Shown: in pieces, positions 12,906-14,258 of the stretch | Position numbering within the stretch: position 1 is the stretch's first letter | Layout: each line of letters starts with the position of its first letter | Assembly: GCA_013695335.1 (NCBI GenBank) | Contig: JACDAR010000156.1 | Span: 1-14,258 of the forward strand | From: Rubrobacter sp. | Lineage (GTDB): Bacteria > Actinomycetota > Rubrobacteria > Rubrobacterales > Rubrobacteraceae | Direction of reading: 5' to 3' | Length of the DNA stretch: 14,258 bases | Position numbers and translations under genes: made by a program | The notes under the pieces: generated by a model | Seen by the model: only the letters and a program-made list of their open reading frames with translations | The model's database searches: none | What the model was told of the DNA's origin: nothing

Positions 12906-13954
12906 GGCTCCCTGCTCCCCACGCCGGTCAGTATCTCGCGGATGCGGAAAGGCCCGCCGGTCTGCGGAGAGAGCGGCGGCGTGTCCAGGCCAGCGCCCTC
13001 AGAGAGCCCGGCCAGCACGTCGAGGAGGGTATCGCCCGCCGTGTATTGCGAGGTCCAACCTAGTTCGGTGCGGGCGCGGGTTGTGTCCATGACGGGGATG
13101 TTGAGCGAGAGATCCAACCAGTCAGGAGGCACCGGCTGCAGCCGCAGCCTCCACGCCAGATTCGCGCCCGCCCGCAAGGTTCGCGCCGAAAATGGGAAAG
13201 GCCTTGCGTTCAGGATGCGCCCGATCTCCTGGGCGTCCAGCACCGGCTCTGCCGCCAGGTTGAACGCGCCCCCCGCCTCCCCGACGACCGCCAGCCGAAA
13301 GGCCTCCCCGACGTCGTAGGAGTGGATTACCTGCGAGCGCAGTCCCTCAACCTCTGGGATCAGGTTGATAAGCTCCGGCCGCGCCAGAATACCGGGGAAG
13401 AATGGACCCGCGAACAGGCGACGAATACCCTGTGACGCCTCCTTCTTGAACACGAGGCCGGGACGCATCCTGACCACCCGCACGTCCGGATTCTCGGCCT
13501 CGAAGCGATCCAGCCTCCGCTCCACCTCCGCCTTGTGCCTGGCGTAGTACGAGGTCGAGACGCCGTTTCGGGGCCAGTTCTCGTCCACAGCCTGATCCTT
13601 TGGCCCCGGCGAGTACACCCCGACGGAAGAGGCGTACAGAAACGCAGGCACCCCGGCCTCCCTCACGGCGCGCATAATGCGCGAGTTGCCCTCGACGTTG
13701 ACCATCCACAGTCGGTTCAGGTCGCGGGCTGGCTGTATGAGCCAGGAAAGCGAGATTACCGCGTCCGCCCCCCGAAAGAGCGGCGCAAGCTCATCCGTCG
13801 CCACGTCCGCTGAAGTCCACTCGACCTTCGGCATGGCGAGGCTTGGCAAGCGACGCGCCACCCCGAGTATGGACTCAACCTTCTCCTCGGCGGCGAGCGA
13901 GCGCAGGACGCTGGTCCCGACGTTCCCGGTCGCCCCCAAAACAACCACCTTCAT
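12902..13954 (-). CDS. NAD-dependent epimerase/dehydratase family protein (extended SDR)
   Basis: From the ATG at 13954 the product has 350 residues. It is an extended short-chain dehydrogenase. The nucleotide-binding GATGNVG lies at 7-13, followed by SADVATDEL near 48-56. The catalytic serine is in YASSVGVYSPG (108-117), and the YxxxK pair is Tyr137 and Lys141 in YYARHK. The DEVVGEAFRLAV-like VGEAF segment and the C-terminal GWTS also fit the family. Substrate is unknown; it could be a sugar nucleotide or another carbonyl compound. The ATG starts exactly at the first beta strand (MKVVVLGATG), but it has no ribosome site. An in-frame GTG at 13972 would add six residues and sits 7 nt after a TAAACT box, so leaderless initiation there is an alternative. 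It overlaps the downstream dehydrogenase by 4 nt, making a two-gene operon. Confidence 0.88.
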   Translation of the reverse strand: MKVVVLGATGNVGTSVLRSLAAEEKVESILGVARRLPSLAMPKVEWTSADVATDELAPLFRGADAVISLSWLIQPARDLNRLWMVNVEGNSRIMRAVREAGVPAFLYASSVGVYSPGPKDQAVDENWPRNGVSTSYYARHKAEVERRLDRFEAENPDVRVVRMRPGLVFKKEASQGIRRLFAGPFFPGILARPELINLIPEVEGLRSQVIHSYDVGEAFRLAVVGEAGGAFNLAAEPVLDAQEIGRILNARPFPFSARTLRAGANLAWRLRLQPVPPDWLDLSLNIPVMDTTRARTELGWTSQYTAGDTLLDVLAGLSEGAGLDTPPLSPQTGGPFRIREILTGVGSREP

Positions 13955-13972
13955 GGCGCGCCCTGTACCCAC

Positions 13973-13985
13973 GGAATGAAGTTTA
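13973..13985 (-). promoter_or_regulatory. -10 box for the epimerase-dehydrogenase operon
   Basis: On the minus strand TAAACT runs from 13985 to 13980, then 7 nt to a GTG at 13972 and 25 nt to the ATG at 13954. The region 17 bp upstream, where a -35 would sit (about 14008-14003), lies inside the 16-bp palindrome, so a protein bound there would block RNA polymerase. Confidence 0.4.
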
Positions 13986-13994
13986 GAAACGCTT

Positions 13995-14010
13995 AGAGGT
14001 GATCACCTCT
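13995..14010. promoter_or_regulatory. Perfect 16-bp palindrome, candidate operator
   Basis: AGAGGTGATCACCTCT is identical to its reverse complement over 16 bp. It lies 41 bp upstream of the epimerase ATG and covers the likely -35 position of that operon's promoter. A gapless palindrome of this size fits a dimeric repressor such as a TetR- or GntR-type protein. No such regulator is encoded in the window. Confidence 0.6.
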
Positions 14011-14258
14011 GTTTATGCCGTATCGTTATTCGCGAGACGGTTCCGATTCCGGAGACGGGGGGTCATCTGGGTGTCTCGATTCGCCATCACACGTCTTTCA
14101 AGATTCTTACCGTTGTTGTTGGCGTTTGCTTGCTACCCACTTTAGCAGCCTAACCTCTTTGATGAGTTGGGTACTAGTCGCTCCGCTAGTCGAACAAACC
14201 TCCAGATTTCAAATGCTTGCTATGCTGTCGTAGGTCGGATACGAAACAGAGGAGGTTC
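14011..14258. other. Gene-free stretch at the right edge with a ribosome binding site for a gene beyond it
   Basis: This stretch is visibly less GC-rich than the genes, and no frame in it has coding character; one 72-codon frame is Cys- and Ser-rich without recognisable motifs. CTAGTCG is repeated directly at 14174-14180 and 14186-14192. A TANNNT hexamer, TATGCT, lies at 14221-14226. AGAGGAGG at 14248-14255 is a very strong Shine-Dalgarno sequence, which predicts a plus-strand start codon a few bases past the end of the window. The region would then be a shared control region between that gene and the epimerase operon. Confidence 0.5.

Noticed and set aside
14015..14233. 72-codon plus-strand frame in the right-edge gap
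   Set aside because: There is no ribosome site, no recognisable motif, and the composition is unlike that of its neighbours; not called as a gene.
1..14258. Search for CRISPR arrays, tRNA/rRNA genes, insertion sequences, att sites, toxin-antitoxin or defence genes
   Set aside because: I found no regularly spaced repeats, cloverleaf-like sequence, transposase or integrase motifs, or paired small toxin/antitoxin frames.

Overview
The window is a GC-rich bacterial chromosome segment with about fourteen tightly packed genes on both strands. A PASTA-type Ser/Thr kinase, a luciferase-like oxidoreductase of the probably F420-dependent type, and several genes whose start codon lies 6-8 nt behind a TANNNT -10 box (no leader, no Shine-Dalgarno) point to Actinomycetota. 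A deep lineage such as Rubrobacter or a relative is my guess from protein character; the sequence alone does not prove it. I see no rRNA, tRNA, CRISPR array, phage gene, transposase or insertion sequence. This is mostly ordinary metabolic chromosome rather than a mobile island.

Layout. (1) 1-158, minus: 5' end of a sugar-nucleotide nucleotidyltransferase running off the left edge. (2) 265-3838, plus: MarC-family membrane protein, an alpha/beta hydrolase, a flavin reductase, a GyrI-like protein and a SAM methyltransferase whose N-terminus looks like a zinc ribbon that has lost its cysteines. (3) 3914-4927, plus: an unrecognised protein with a His/Asp patch and a long Gly-rich tail. (4) 7472-4963, minus: a benzoylformate decarboxylase-like ThDP enzyme followed by ribokinase, probably one operon. 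(5) 7568-11699, plus: a transmembrane PASTA Ser/Thr kinase, then a run of quinone oxidoreductase, luciferase-like oxidoreductase and RraA-family protein, the last two translationally coupled. (6) 13954-11727, minus: an NAD-dependent epimerase and a zinc alcohol/formaldehyde dehydrogenase overlapping by ATGA. (7) 13973-14258: a gene-free stretch holding a perfect 16-bp palindrome and, at the edge, a strong ribosome binding site for a gene that must start just outside.

How the genes fit together. Many encode redox or small-molecule enzymes (flavin reductase, quinone reductase, luciferase-like enzyme, aldehyde/alcohol dehydrogenase, ThDP decarboxylase, RraA/aldolase-like protein), which suggests catabolism or detoxification of carbonyl or aromatic compounds. 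No single pathway can be reconstructed from the window. The most informative signals are regulatory: two inverted repeats placed on promoters (7496-7517 and 13995-14010) and a recurrent leaderless arrangement of -10 boxes. The most notable protein-level oddities are a Tyr in place of the catalytic His281 in the benzoylformate decarboxylase homologue and the cysteine-free ribbon in the methyltransferase. I did not find a convincing new multi-gene system.
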